Of a DNA stretch of 64,000 nucleotides, positions 18,086 through 25,462 are shown in pieces. This stretch comes from Cyanobium gracile PCC 6307. GTDB taxonomy: Bacteria > Cyanobacteriota > Cyanobacteriia > PCC-6307 > Cyanobiaceae. The number at the start of each line of letters is the position of its first letter. The stretch's first letter is position 1. The stretch is taken from contig NC_019675.1 of assembly GCF_000316515.1 (NCBI RefSeq), positions 3,222,001-3,286,000 of the forward strand, in the 5' to 3' direction. Made by a program: the position numbers and the translations under genes. A model generated the notes under the pieces. It was given only the letters and a program-made list of their open reading frames with translations, did not search any database and was not told the DNA's origin.

Positions 18086-19006
18086 ATGGCGAGTTCCCTC
18101 AGTGCCTTTCTCGGCGAGATCGGCCGTCACCAGCTGCTTACCCCTGAGCAGGAGCTCACCCTCGGGCGAAAAGTGCAGGCGATGGTGAGCCTCAACGAGC
18201 GTTGCGCCCAGGCCGGCGGCAGCGGCCCGGCCTGCGAATTCGATGATCTCGAGAAGCGCACCCTGCGCAACGGGGAGCGTGCAAAACAGCAAATGGTGAC
18301 AGCCAATCTGCGGCTCGTCGTCAACCTCGCCAAGCGTTATCAAGGCAAGGGCCTCGATCTGCTTGACCTCATCCAGGAAGGAACGATCGGTCTGACCCGC
18401 GCGGTCGAGAAGTTCGACCCCACCCGCGGTCACCGATTCAGCACTTATGCCTACTGGTGGATCCGCCAGGGCCTCAACCGGGCCCTCTCCACCCAGAGCC
18501 GCACGATCCGGATCCCCGTCAACGTCAACGAGAAACTCACCCGCCTGCGGGCCGCCAAGGCGCGGCACCTCCAGTCCCACGGCTCCTCCCCCAACGCCGC
18601 CGAGCTGGCCACCGCCATGGGGTTGCCCGTGGCCGAAGTGGAGGACCTGCTGGGCTGCGAGCTGCGCAGCGTCACCGTGAGCCTGCAGGGGGCCGTGCGC
18701 TCCAAGGCCGATCCCTCCGAGCTGGTCGACGTGCTGCCCAGCAACGAACCGGCGCCGATGGAGCGGGCCGAGCAGGCCGAGCGCACCGCCTCGGTCTGGA
18801 CGCTCCTGGAGAAGTCCAACCTCACCCCCAAGGAACGCACGGTGGTGATGCTGCGCTTCGGTCTCGACGGCAGCCACGAGTGGCGCACCCTGGCCGAGGT
18901 GGCGCGCCAGCTGGAGTGCAGCCGCGAGTACTGCCGCCAGGTGGTGCAGCGGGCCCTGCGCAAGCTCCGCAAGACCGGCATCGAGAGCGGCCTGGTCGAG
19001 GAGTGA
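18086..19006 (+). CDS. RNA polymerase sigma factor, group 2 sigma-70 type
   Basis: 306 residues from ATG 18086. Region 2 is strongly conserved (NLRLVVNLAKRY; DLIQEGTIGLTRAVEKFDPTRG; FSTYAYWWIRQGL). Region 3 follows, and region 4 has a helix-turn-helix (RTLAEVARQLECSREYCRQV). It lacks the long N-terminal region 1.1 of principal RpoD, so it is a non-essential group 2 sigma of the kind picocyanobacteria carry in several copies for stress or circadian output. The frame is open upstream to 17978, but the conserved start is at 18086. That leaves an AT-rich leader of about 150 bp, plausibly its promoter region. Confidence 0.85.
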   Translation: MASSLSAFLGEIGRHQLLTPEQELTLGRKVQAMVSLNERCAQAGGSGPACEFDDLEKRTLRNGERAKQQMVTANLRLVVNLAKRYQGKGLDLLDLIQEGTIGLTRAVEKFDPTRGHRFSTYAYWWIRQGLNRALSTQSRTIRIPVNVNEKLTRLRAAKARHLQSHGSSPNAAELATAMGLPVAEVEDLLGCELRSVTVSLQGAVRSKADPSELVDVLPSNEPAPMERAEQAERTASVWTLLEKSNLTPKERTVVMLRFGLDGSHEWRTLAEVARQLECSREYCRQVVQRALRKLRKTGIESGLVEE

Positions 19007-19103
19007 GGGGTGGGGGATCCGCCCCTCGTCCACCCACCTCCAGCGCCCGCAGAATGACGTCACGCCCTTCCTGTGGCGTGTCCCTCCTCCCGAGCAGATC
19101 GCC

Positions 19104-19526
19104 ATGGCTGGTGCCCCTTCGGCCACTGCCTTCGCTGACCAGGACACCCCTCACCAGAGGGGCGCCGGCCACGACCCCGTCGACGCCGAGGTGCTCGAGA
19201 GTTCGGTGGTCGACGAGGCCCTGCTGGTGCGGCTGCTGCGCCGCGCCGGCCGCACCATCGCCCGCCCCGCCTTCGAGTGCCTGGAGCTGCTGCTCGATGG
19301 CGCCACGCCGCCCCAGGTGCGGCTGACCGTCCTGGCGGCCCTCACCTACCTGCTGCTGCCCCTGGATGTGATCCCCGATTTCATCCCGGCGGCCGGCTTC
19401 AGTGACGACATGGTGGCTCTCACCGCCCTTCTGGGGCTGTGCGGCACCCATCGCACCCCGGCGATCCGCGCCCGGGCCCAGAGCCGGCTCGACCGCTGGT
19501 TTCCCCTGCCCCGCCGGCAGGGGTAG
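19104..19526 (+). CDS. DUF1232 (YkvA-type) membrane protein
   Basis: 140 residues. The conserved block LTYLLLPLDVIPDFIPAAGFSDDMVAL lies at about 85-112 and is the DUF1232 signature. It is a short hairpin of hydrophobic segments with the PxDxIPD motif. The N-terminal 45 residues are polar and variable. Function of the family is unknown. It starts about 100 bp after the sigma-factor gene in the same direction. Confidence 0.8.
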   Translation: MAGAPSATAFADQDTPHQRGAGHDPVDAEVLESSVVDEALLVRLLRRAGRTIARPAFECLELLLDGATPPQVRLTVLAALTYLLLPLDVIPDFIPAAGFSDDMVALTALLGLCGTHRTPAIRARAQSRLDRWFPLPRRQG

Positions 19527-19535
19527 GGTCCGGCG

Positions 19536-19877
19536 ATGCCCGCCTCCGCCCCCACCCTCAGCCCGGAGCAGCTCGACGAGCTGCAGAGCCTCCTCAAGGA
19601 CTGGCTGCGCCTCAGTGGCCGCACCCAGTCCGACCTGCGGCGGGCCCTGCGGGCCGGTTCGATCCGCATGCCGGTGCTGATCGACGAACTGCATCGCACC
19701 TACTGCCGCGAGGGGGCGGCCGGTCTGGCGGAACGGCTCTGTGCCATCGAGGCCGGTTGGCTCTGCGAGGAGCCCGGCGGCGCTGCGGACCCCGCTGGAG
19801 ACGATGGCCTGCTCCAGGATTCGATGGGACAGCTCGACCTGCTGCTGCAGGAGATCCGGGCGGACGGCGGGGCCTGA
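19536..19877 (+). CDS. Hypothetical small helical protein
   Basis: 113 residues, 9 bp after the DUF1232 stop. It is mostly helical, with LSPEQLDELQSLLKDWLRLSGRTQSDLRRALR near the N-terminus, which could be a DNA- or protein-binding helical pair, and a Gly/Asp-rich linker before a final helix. GC content and codon pattern fit the core. No family recognised. Confidence 0.6.
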   Translation: MPASAPTLSPEQLDELQSLLKDWLRLSGRTQSDLRRALRAGSIRMPVLIDELHRTYCREGAAGLAERLCAIEAGWLCEEPGGAADPAGDDGLLQDSMGQLDLLLQEIRADGGA

Positions 19878-19967
19878 ACGGCCTGGCGATCCGTGCTGGC
19901 GGGCCAGGCGACCAGCCTCCAGAGTGGGGGCTGAACGATCCTGCGGCCCCTGCCGACGCCCACCGCC

Positions 19968-20237
19968 ATGAACGCCTCCGCCGTCTCCCTCCGCGTCCTT
20001 CCCTGGTCCATGGGGGCCGCCGCCGCCCTGGTCAGTGGTCTCTGTTTCTCCCCCGCGGCCCAGGCCCAGGTGGAGTCCTTCATGCTCAAGCGCGGTGGCA
20101 ATGTGGGCCCGGAAACCCAGATCAAGCCCACCAACTGCGTCACCGGGCCGGACGGCTCCATCACCTGCGACACGGTGATCGAGAATCCCCCCAGTGACAC
20201 ACCGGCCCAGCCGAACTTCCAGCCCTTCAAGAACTGA
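19968..20237 (+). CDS. Small secreted protein, unknown
   Basis: 89 residues with a clear signal peptide ending at AQA-Q (about residue 34). The mature part is about 55 residues with two Cys (TNCVTG, SITCDT) that could form one disulfide, and a proline-rich end (PPSDTPAQPNFQP). Its stop overlaps the ATG of the psiE gene by one base, so the two are likely co-expressed. Confidence 0.6.
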   Translation: MNASAVSLRVLPWSMGAAAALVSGLCFSPAAQAQVESFMLKRGGNVGPETQIKPTNCVTGPDGSITCDTVIENPPSDTPAQPNFQPFKN

Positions 20238-20788
20238 TGCGACGTCTGCAGCGGATTTTCCAGGACAGGCCCTTCCTCCACCTGATCGACCGGGGTGAGC
20301 GCCTAGTGGCCAAGCTCCTGGCCGTGATGCTGTTCCTGGTCCTGGTGGTGGCCGCCCTCAAGTTCTCCGTTGAACTGCTCTTCCAGCTGGTCGATCCCGC
20401 CGTGCGCTGGGAGGGGGAGGGGCTCATCGCCGTGCTGGGTGATCTGCTCAACCTGCTGATCGCCATCGAGGTCCTGCAGAACATCACCTCCTACCTGCGC
20501 CGCCATGTGGTGCAGATCGAGTTGGTGCTGCTCACGGCGATCACCGCCGTGGCACGGAAGGTGATCGTGCTTCCTCCGAATGCCGAGAACAAGCCGATGC
20601 TGGTGGTGGGCCTGGGGGTGGCGGTGCTGTGCCTGGCGGCCGCCTTCTGGATGGTGCGCCAGATCAATGAGCGGGAGGCGAATGAGCGGGAGGTCAGGGA
20701 ACGGGAAGAGCTGGCCAGAACAGGGCCAGCCAGATCGTTCCAGGCGGCGGGTCACTCGCCAGCAGTCGGTGCCGACGGCCCGCACTGA
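20237..20788 (+). CDS. psiE: PsiE-family membrane protein
   Basis: 183 residues with four helices (about 28-50, 65-90, 98-115 and 120-145). The blocks LLNLLIAIEVLQNITSYLRRHVVQIELVLLTAITAVARKVI match the phosphate-starvation-inducible PsiE family. The C-terminal 45 residues are a charged coiled segment (INEREANEREVREREE). The last 95 bp overlap the convergent Nif11-cupin gene, so the tail may be less constrained or recently extended. No Pho box identified. Confidence 0.8.
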   Translation: MRRLQRIFQDRPFLHLIDRGERLVAKLLAVMLFLVLVVAALKFSVELLFQLVDPAVRWEGEGLIAVLGDLLNLLIAIEVLQNITSYLRRHVVQIELVLLTAITAVARKVIVLPPNAENKPMLVVGLGVAVLCLAAAFWMVRQINEREANEREVREREELARTGPARSFQAAGHSPAVGADGPH

Positions 20789-21245
20789 TCAGCAGGGCAT
20801 CACCGCAGGCGAGGGCACGGGGTTCGGCCTCATCGTTGAACTGCAGCCGGGCACTCCCCTGCAGCAGCAGCACCCATTCATGCTCCCTCTGGTCGTACCA
20901 GAAGCCGTCGGGGCTGCGGGCGTTGCAGGAGTGGATCCGCTCCAGACGCAGCTGGGGGGTCTGCAGCAGGACGGTGGTGAGCTCCTCCCCGTCGGCGGGG
21001 CAGGGGCCCCGCACCAGGGAGGCCCCGCCATCCGCCACGTCGGCCGCGGGCCCCTCTTCCGGCGGCGTCTCCCCCCAGCGGCGGCCGATCTCGAAGCCGC
21101 GGGAGCGGGCCAGGGCCACCACCTGATGGTGGTCACCGCAGTCCCGCAGGGCCTGGCGCAGGGCGGGGTCGGCCTCGCTCAGGGCCACGAAGGCCTGGAG
21201 CTGGCGCACTTTGTCCAGGAACTGCTGCAGCTGGGCTTCGGCCAT
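20694..21245 (-). CDS. Nif11-like leader domain fused to a cupin
   Basis: 183 residues from ATG 21245. Residues 1-58 (MAEAQLQQFLDKVRQ...ALRDCGDHHQVVALARSRGFEI) match the Nif11/nitrile-hydratase-like leader domain that precedes many cyanobacterial ribosomal peptides. Residues 95-180 form a cupin barrel with WYDQREHEWVLLLQGSARL and GDALLISAGRRHRL. The domain pair suggests an enzyme or binder linked to peptide natural products, but no precursor peptide or lanthipeptide synthetase is nearby. The gene overlaps psiE by 95 bp, tail to tail. Confidence 0.75.
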   Translation of the reverse strand: MAEAQLQQFLDKVRQLQAFVALSEADPALRQALRDCGDHHQVVALARSRGFEIGRRWGETPPEEGPAADVADGGASLVRGPCPADGEELTTVLLQTPQLRLERIHSCNARSPDGFWYDQREHEWVLLLQGSARLQFNDEAEPRALACGDALLISAGRRHRLLASDPPPGTIWLALFWPALPVP

Positions 21246-21262
21246 CGGGCGCAGGACAGGTG

Positions 21263-21739
21263 TCAGAGCAGATCCTTGCCCATCCGCCAGCGCAGGAACG
21301 CCACGCCGCCGAGCGTCACCATCTCCTCGGCGTCCACCACCCAGCCCCGCCGCTCCAGCAGCGGCCGGGAGAGCTGGCTGGCCTCGGTGCGCAGGCGAGC
21401 CACCCCCCGGGAGCGGGCGTGCCGTTCCAGGGCCTCCAGCAGGGCGCTGGCCCTGCCCTGGCGACTCGAGCGGCCCCGGCAATAGAGCAGGGCGAGCCGG
21501 TCGACGGGATCGAGAAGGGCAAACGCCTCGATGATCGTGTCGTCATTGAGGGTGGTGCTCACCAACCCATGGCCGCGCAGCAATGACGACCGGAAGGCAT
21601 CATTGCGACCGGCCTGTTGCGACCAGGCCTCGATCTGTGACGGGCTGTAGAGGTTCCCGGCCTGGCTGATGACCGCTTCGTGATATACGGCGATCAGCTG
21701 CTGGCAATCATCGGGACGGAGCGGACGGATCGGCAGCAT
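21263..21739 (-). CDS. GNAT-family N-acetyltransferase
   Basis: 158 residues. It shows the GNAT fold: IRPLRPDDCQQLIAVYHEAV at the start, LALLYCRGRSSRQGRASALLEALERHARSRGV containing a variant acetyl-CoA loop (GRSSRQGRA in place of Q/RxxGxG/A), and LERRGWVVDAEEMVTLGG near the end. Substrate unknown. It lies 17 bp upstream of the Nif11-cupin gene in the same direction, so they may be co-transcribed. Confidence 0.75.
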   Translation of the reverse strand: MLPIRPLRPDDCQQLIAVYHEAVISQAGNLYSPSQIEAWSQQAGRNDAFRSSLLRGHGLVSTTLNDDTIIEAFALLDPVDRLALLYCRGRSSRQGRASALLEALERHARSRGVARLRTEASQLSRPLLERRGWVVDAEEMVTLGGVAFLRWRMGKDLL

Positions 21740-21842
21740 CGAGGCGGTGGTTGTGCATTGACGGAGGCCGCTATCGGCGGAAGGCAGATCGCGCTGGTGT
21801 ATGTTTTACATCTAACCTCACAACAGCCTCCACCTACATCCC

Positions 21843-22205
21843 ATGCTGACTGGATCGGAATTGCTGGCCAAGGTCAAGGAGCTCGGCGATGTCGGCAAGT
21901 CCGAGATCGTTCGGGCCTGTGGCTATGTTTCCACCAAGAAGGATGGCGCTGAGCGCCTGAACTTCACCGCCTTCTACGAGGCCCTGCTCGAAGCCAAGGG
22001 TGTCGAGTTCGGTGCGGCCGGCAAGGTGGGCAAGGGCGGGCGCAAGCTCAGCTACGTGGCCACGGTGCAGGGCAACGGCAACCTGCTCATCGGCAAGGCC
22101 TACACCGCCATGCTGGATCTCAAGCCAGGCGATGAGTTCGAGATCAAGTTGGGCCGCAAGCAGATCCGCCTGATCCCCGCCGGCAGCGCCGACGACGAGG
22201 ATTGA
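21843..22205 (+). CDS. cyAbrB-type transcriptional regulator
   Basis: 120 residues. The N-terminal half (MLTGSELLAKVKELGDVGKSEIVRACGYVS) is the cyanobacterial AbrB-specific region, and the C-terminal half (YVATVQGNGNLLIGKAYTAMLDLKPGDEFEIKLGRKQIRLI) is the swapped-hairpin DNA-binding domain placed at the C-terminus, as in cyAbrB1/cyAbrB2. These proteins bind AT-rich DNA and adjust carbon, nitrogen and redox genes. All picocyanobacteria carry at least one. The start follows a short AT-rich leader. Confidence 0.9.
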   Translation: MLTGSELLAKVKELGDVGKSEIVRACGYVSTKKDGAERLNFTAFYEALLEAKGVEFGAAGKVGKGGRKLSYVATVQGNGNLLIGKAYTAMLDLKPGDEFEIKLGRKQIRLIPAGSADDED

Positions 22206-22639
22206 TCATCTGGGGTCGTCTGGTGTCGTTTCTGGTGGCCCTGTTGCTGTTGGGCCTGTTCATGCCTTCGGCCGCCCTCGGTTTTCCCAGGGCGGCCTTC
22301 GCTGTGTCACCGCCCCTGTCCGCATCCCCCCCTCCTGAGTCGGAGGCCATCGGCGGCAGCGTCCTTCAGGTGAGCGTTCTCGAGGCGGGCGGCTCCCTGT
22401 TTCAGGCCCATTGCGCAGGCTGCCATCTCCAGGGGGGCAACATCATCCGCCGTGGCAAGACCCTCAAACTGGGGGCCCTGGAGCGCAACGGCGTCGCCTC
22501 CCCGGACGCCATCGCCGCCATCGCCGCCGGTGGTACCGGCCAGATGGGTGGCTATGCCCAGTCCCTGGGCGAGGGCGGGCCGGAGGCGGTGGCGGCCTGG
22601 GTGTGGCAGCAGGCCCTGGACGGCTGGCCCCGGGCCTGA
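22202..22639 (+). CDS. c-type cytochrome, PetJ/c6-like
   Basis: 145 residues if TTG 22202 is used (it overlaps the cyAbrB stop; GTG 22223 is an alternative). A signal peptide covers about residues 1-35. The haem site is CAGCH at 71-75 and the likely axial Met is in GTGQMGGYAQ near residue 117. The fold (GGSLFQAHCAGCHLQGGN...LEAVAAWVWQQA) is class I, similar to cytochrome c6 and its low-potential variants. It would carry electrons in the thylakoid lumen or periplasm. Which donor or acceptor it serves cannot be told. Confidence 0.85.
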   Translation: MIIWGRLVSFLVALLLLGLFMPSAALGFPRAAFAVSPPLSASPPPESEAIGGSVLQVSVLEAGGSLFQAHCAGCHLQGGNIIRRGKTLKLGALERNGVASPDAIAAIAAGGTGQMGGYAQSLGEGGPEAVAAWVWQQALDGWPRA

Positions 22640-22651
22640 TCCCCCGCAGGC

Positions 22652-22918
22652 TCAGAAGGCCTGGATCCACGGGTGGACCTCCACGGCGGTCCAGATGTCT
22701 TGTCGCCAGTAGATGTCACCCTTGACGAGGCTCTCCACCGTCTCCCGGTCGTCGGCCTCGTAGAGGCCGAACACGAAGCGGGTGTCGGCCGTGGGCCCCA
22801 GGGTGAGCAGCACGCCCTCCTCCTTCTGACGCTTCAGTCCGGCCAGATGCTCCTCCCGGAAAGGGGTGCGGCGCTCGAGCACATCGGCGCAGTAGGTGCC
22901 CCAGAGGACGAATTTCAT
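22652..22918 (-). CDS. YCII-related protein
   Basis: 88 residues from ATG 22918. It has the ferredoxin-like YCII fold with conserved LAGLKRQKEEGVLLTLGP and a C-terminal KGDIYWRQDIWTAVEVHPW. Members often have a His/Asp pair for possible hydrolase or dehydrochlorinase chemistry. Here HLAGL and GPTAD supply candidates. Function unknown. It lies 49 bp downstream of the DUF938 gene in the same direction. Confidence 0.8.
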   Translation of the reverse strand: MKFVLWGTYCADVLERRTPFREEHLAGLKRQKEEGVLLTLGPTADTRFVFGLYEADDRETVESLVKGDIYWRQDIWTAVEVHPWIQAF

Positions 22919-22967
22919 GGGCGAACGGCGGCGGCCGCCGGGTCGGGAGTGAACGCCCCTCAGCCTT

Positions 22968-23606
22968 TCATCTCCCGCGCCCTTCGCCGTTCTTCTGAAA
23001 CACCAGCAGCCGGTTGTTGGCCGGCATCGCCGCATCGGCCTCTAGCTGCAGCCCCAGGGCGGCGGCCTCACGCTGGATCGCCTCGGCGTCGCGCACCCCC
23101 ATGGCCGGATCCAGATCGCGCAGGTGGGCGTTGAAGGCCTCGTTGCTGGCGGCGGTGTGGCGCTCGCCATAGCGGAACGGCCCGTAGATCAGCAGCAGGC
23201 CGTCAGCGGCCAGCACCCGGGCGCTGCCGCCCAGCAGCTGGGGCACCGCCGCCGCCGGCATGATGTGCAGCGTGTTGGCCGTGAACACCGCCTCGAAGGG
23301 GCCCGCGGGCCAGTGGGGCTGGGTCACATCCAGCACCAGCGGTGGCGCCACCTGCGCCCCCGCGGCCAGGCCCTCCCCGCCCTCCAGGCGGATGCGTGCC
23401 GCCAGGCCGGCCAGGGCCTCCTGGCGCTCGCTTGGCTGCCAGCGGACCCCCGGCAGATGGCGGGCCATGTGGATGGCGTGCTGGCCGCTGCCCGAGCCCA
23501 CCTCCAGCACCCGGGCGCCGGGGGCCAGCCAGCGGCGCAGCAGCGTCAGGATCGGCTCCTTGTTGCGCAGGCAGGCGGGCGAGAACGGCAGGGCATCGGC
23601 TTCCAT
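22968..23606 (-). CDS. DUF938 family SAM-dependent methyltransferase
   Basis: 212 residues. Motif I is VLEVGSGSGQHAIHMA (33-48), preceded by PACLRNKEPILTLLRRWL, the DUF938 N-terminal signature. LHIMPAAAVPQLLGG and LLIYGPFRYGERHTAASNEAFNAHLRD complete the pattern. The family occurs in proteobacteria, cyanobacteria and animals (METTL26) and its substrate is not known. It is GC-rich, core-like and unbroken. Confidence 0.85.
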   Translation of the reverse strand: MEADALPFSPACLRNKEPILTLLRRWLAPGARVLEVGSGSGQHAIHMARHLPGVRWQPSERQEALAGLAARIRLEGGEGLAAGAQVAPPLVLDVTQPHWPAGPFEAVFTANTLHIMPAAAVPQLLGGSARVLAADGLLLIYGPFRYGERHTAASNEAFNAHLRDLDPAMGVRDAEAIQREAAALGLQLEADAAMPANNRLLVFQKNGEGRGR

Positions 23607-23632
23607 CGGCCCATCATGGGGGGAGATGCCCC

Positions 23633-23710
23633 ATGGCCATGCCTGTCCCGTCGCTGATCGCCGTCCTGCTGCTGGTGCTGGCCCTGGGCGCCTGCGCTCC
23701 TGCTCTCTGA
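23633..23710 (+). CDS. Possible 25-residue lipoprotein
   Basis: ATG 23633 opens a short frame reading as a signal peptide with a lipobox (VLALGAC) and ending six residues later at TGA 23710. It fits tightly between the divergent DUF938 start and the trpA stop. Very small lipoproteins exist in bacteria, but the frame is short enough to be chance. Confidence 0.25.
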   Translation: MAMPVPSLIAVLLLVLALGACAPAL

Positions 23711-23717
23711 GGGCGGC

Positions 23718-24563
23718 TCAGAGCGGCTGGTCGAGGGCCGTGCGCAGCTCGGCGACGAAGGCGCCGGCATCGGCGGCCACATCGGCGCCGCTCCGGTGGG
23801 CCTCGGCCATGCGCCGGACCAGGGCGCTGCCCACGATGGCGCCATCGGCGCCCCAGCGGCGCACCTGGAAGGCCTGCTCGCCGGTGGCGATGCCGAAGCC
23901 CACTGCCACCGGTGTGGGTCCCAGCTCTCGCAGCCGCCCCACCAGGGGGCCCACCCGGTTTTCCAGGCTGGTGCGCACCCCCGTCACCCCGGTGACGCTC
24001 ACGAGGTAGGTGAAGCCGCGGCTGGCGGCATGGATGCGGGCCATGCGCTCGGCCGGGGTGTTGGGCGCCACCAGCAGCACCAGGTCCAGGTCGTGGCCGG
24101 CGGCGATGGCGGAGAGCTTCTGGGCCTCCTCCAGGGGCAGATCGGGCACCACCAGCCCGGCGGCCCCAGCGGCGGCCGCCTCGCGGCAGAAGGTGTCCAT
24201 GCCCCGGTTGAGCAGGGGGTTGCTGTAGGTGAACAGCACCACCGGCACGGTGAGCCGGCCCCGCAGGGAGGCCAGCATCTCCAGCACCCGGCCGGGCGTG
24301 GTGCCGGCCGCCAGGGCGCGGCTGGCGGCGGCCTGGATCACCGGGCCGTCGGCAAGGGGATCGCTGTAGGGGATGCCCAGCTCGATCAGGTCGGCGCCGG
24401 CGGCCTGCAGGGCCAGCAGGCTCGCGGCCGTGACCGAGAGATCGGGATCGCCCGCCATCAGGAAGGGCATCAGGGCGCAGCGCCCCTGGGCCCGCAGGGC
24501 GGTGAAGCGTTCCTGGATCAGGGTGGGGGCGGTGCTGGGGCCGGCGGTGGCGGCGACGCTCAT
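23718..24563 (-). CDS. trpA: Tryptophan synthase alpha subunit
   Basis: 281 residues from ATG 24563. Catalytic Glu lies in [18 protein letters not shown] and catalytic Asp in the [12 protein letters not shown] region. The phosphate site is [10 protein letters not shown] with [10 protein letters not shown]. TrpA cleaves indole-3-glycerol phosphate to indole and glyceraldehyde 3-phosphate, and channels indole to TrpB. The downstream order trpA, DUF3007, ndhL matches picocyanobacterial gene order as I recall it. Intact and of normal length. Confidence 0.97.
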   Translation of the reverse strand: MSVAATAGPSTAPTLIQERFTALRAQGRCALMPFLMAGDPDLSVTAASLLALQAAGADLIELGIPYSDPLADGPVIQAAASRALAAGTTPGRVLEMLASLRGRLTVPVVLFTYSNPLLNRGMDTFCREAAAAGAAGLVVPDLPLEEAQKLSAIAAGHDLDLVLLVAPNTPAERMARIHAASRGFTYLVSVTGVTGVRTSLENRVGPLVGRLRELGPTPVAVGFGIATGEQAFQVRRWGADGAIVGSALVRRMAEAHRSGADVAADAGAFVAELRTALDQPL

Positions 24564-24625
24564 CGGGCCGGAGGGCAGGACGGTGCTCCTGAGCCTATGG
24601 GGTCGTCCGTGGGCCGCTGGGGGGC

Positions 24626-24961
24626 TCACATCTCGGCATCGGCCTGGAGCTGCCCCACCTCGGCCAGCAGCTTCGCCTGCTCCTCGGGGCTCATGGCGTC
24701 GAACTTGCGCTGGAGCTCCTCGTCGGTCACGGCGTCGTAGGCGGCCCGGTAACGGCGCCGCTGCTCCATGTAGGTCATCTTGCCGCCCACCACCCGCAGC
24801 AGGTAGCTGGCGGTCCAGCCCAGCACCACCAGCATGAGCAGCGCCGAGGCGGCGATGCCGGGGGAGAAGCCCTCCAGGCCGCTGGAGCGGAACACCCAGT
24901 AACCACCGCCGCCGATGGCGAAGACCACCAGGCCCAGCAGGATTGCCTGTGCGCGGGTCAC
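24626..24961 (-). CDS. DUF3007 family membrane protein
   Basis: 111 residues with two transmembrane helices (7-25 and 36-57) and a charged C-terminal tail ([34 protein letters not shown]). This is the DUF3007 family, restricted to cyanobacteria and plastids and of unknown function. It lies 3 bp after ndhL in the same direction, so it is likely co-transcribed, which could indicate a role near NDH-1 or thylakoids (inference). Confidence 0.85.
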   Translation of the reverse strand: MTRAQAILLGLVVFAIGGGGYWVFRSSGLEGFSPGIAASALLMLVVLGWTASYLLRVVGGKMTYMEQRRRYRAAYDAVTDEELQRKFDAMSPEEQAKLLAEVGQLQADAEM

Positions 24962-24964
24962 GGC

Positions 24965-25204
24965 TCAGGCCTCGCCCTGGCCCGCCATGCGCAGGTTGAG
25001 GAAGGGGGCGAACAGGATCAGCCCGGGAAAGAACAGGAACACCAGCCCGTAGATGGCAGTGCGCTCGATCTTGCCCATCACGTACCAGCGCTTGTGCATC
25101 CACCAGTAGAGGGCCAGGGGCACCACCAGCAGGTAGGCGCCGGCCAGGGCCAGGTAGGCACCGATCACCAGGAGGGTGTCGAGCGGCAGGCTGCTCAGGG
25201 CCAC
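24965..25204 (-). CDS. ndhL: NAD(P)H-quinone oxidoreductase subunit L
   Basis: 79 residues from GTG 25204. Longer starts would run into tRNA-Leu, so GTG is the best choice. It has two transmembrane helices with [24 protein letters not shown] followed by [37 protein letters not shown], the NdhL signature. NdhL is one of the oxygenic-photosynthesis-specific subunits of thylakoid NDH-1, needed for cyclic electron flow and CO2 uptake. Its presence is strong evidence that the organism is a cyanobacterium. Confidence 0.9.
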   Translation of the reverse strand: MALSSLPLDTLLVIGAYLALAGAYLLVVPLALYWWMHKRWYVMGKIERTAIYGLVFLFFPGLILFAPFLNLRMAGQGEA

Positions 25205-25245
25205 CGGGGATGTCGCGAAGTGGGGCGAATCTAGGATCTCCCCAC

Positions 25246-25329
25246 GGGGGCATGGCGAAACTGGTAGACGCAGCGGACTTAAAATCCGCAGGCCGCAAGG
25301 CTGTGGGGGTTCAAGTCCCCCTGCCCCCA
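25246..25329 (+). tRNA. trnL-UAA: tRNA-Leu (UAA)
   Basis: The cloverleaf is complete. The acceptor GGGGGCA (25246-25252) pairs with TGCCCCC (25322-25328), with discriminator A at 25329. The anticodon arm is GCGGACTTAAAATCCGC with anticodon TAA, a long class II variable arm follows (AGGCCGCAAGGCTGT), and the T arm is GGGGGTTCAAGTCCCCC. CCA is not encoded. No group I intron is present, unlike many other cyanobacteria. The gene's 3' end is followed within 150 bp by a tyrosine recombinase, marking it as an integration site. Confidence 0.97.
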
Positions 25330-25393
25330 TCGCTGAAAAGCCTTGCGGCACAATGATCCTGAACAGTCCTAAGAGCCGGGACCCGATTTCCAG

Positions 25394-25460
25394 TTAGGCA
25401 TGGCTTAGGCACGTTTGGGCACAAAAGGGGCCAAACTAGGCACGGTTTTAGGCACGGTCG
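25394..25460. repeat. Four TTAGGCAC-type repeats upstream of the integrase
   Basis: The motif TAGGCAnG recurs near 25395, 25406, 25436 and 25449 (TTAGGCATGG, TTAGGCACGT, CTAGGCACGGTTT, TTAGGCACGGTC), all in the same direction. It lies between the tRNA 3' end and the integrase ATG. The spacing is not constant. The core GCACGGTTT is the same as in the 26907-26957 palindrome, so these are likely arm-type integrase or Xis sites, or operators. Confidence 0.6.
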
Positions 25461-25462
25461 CC

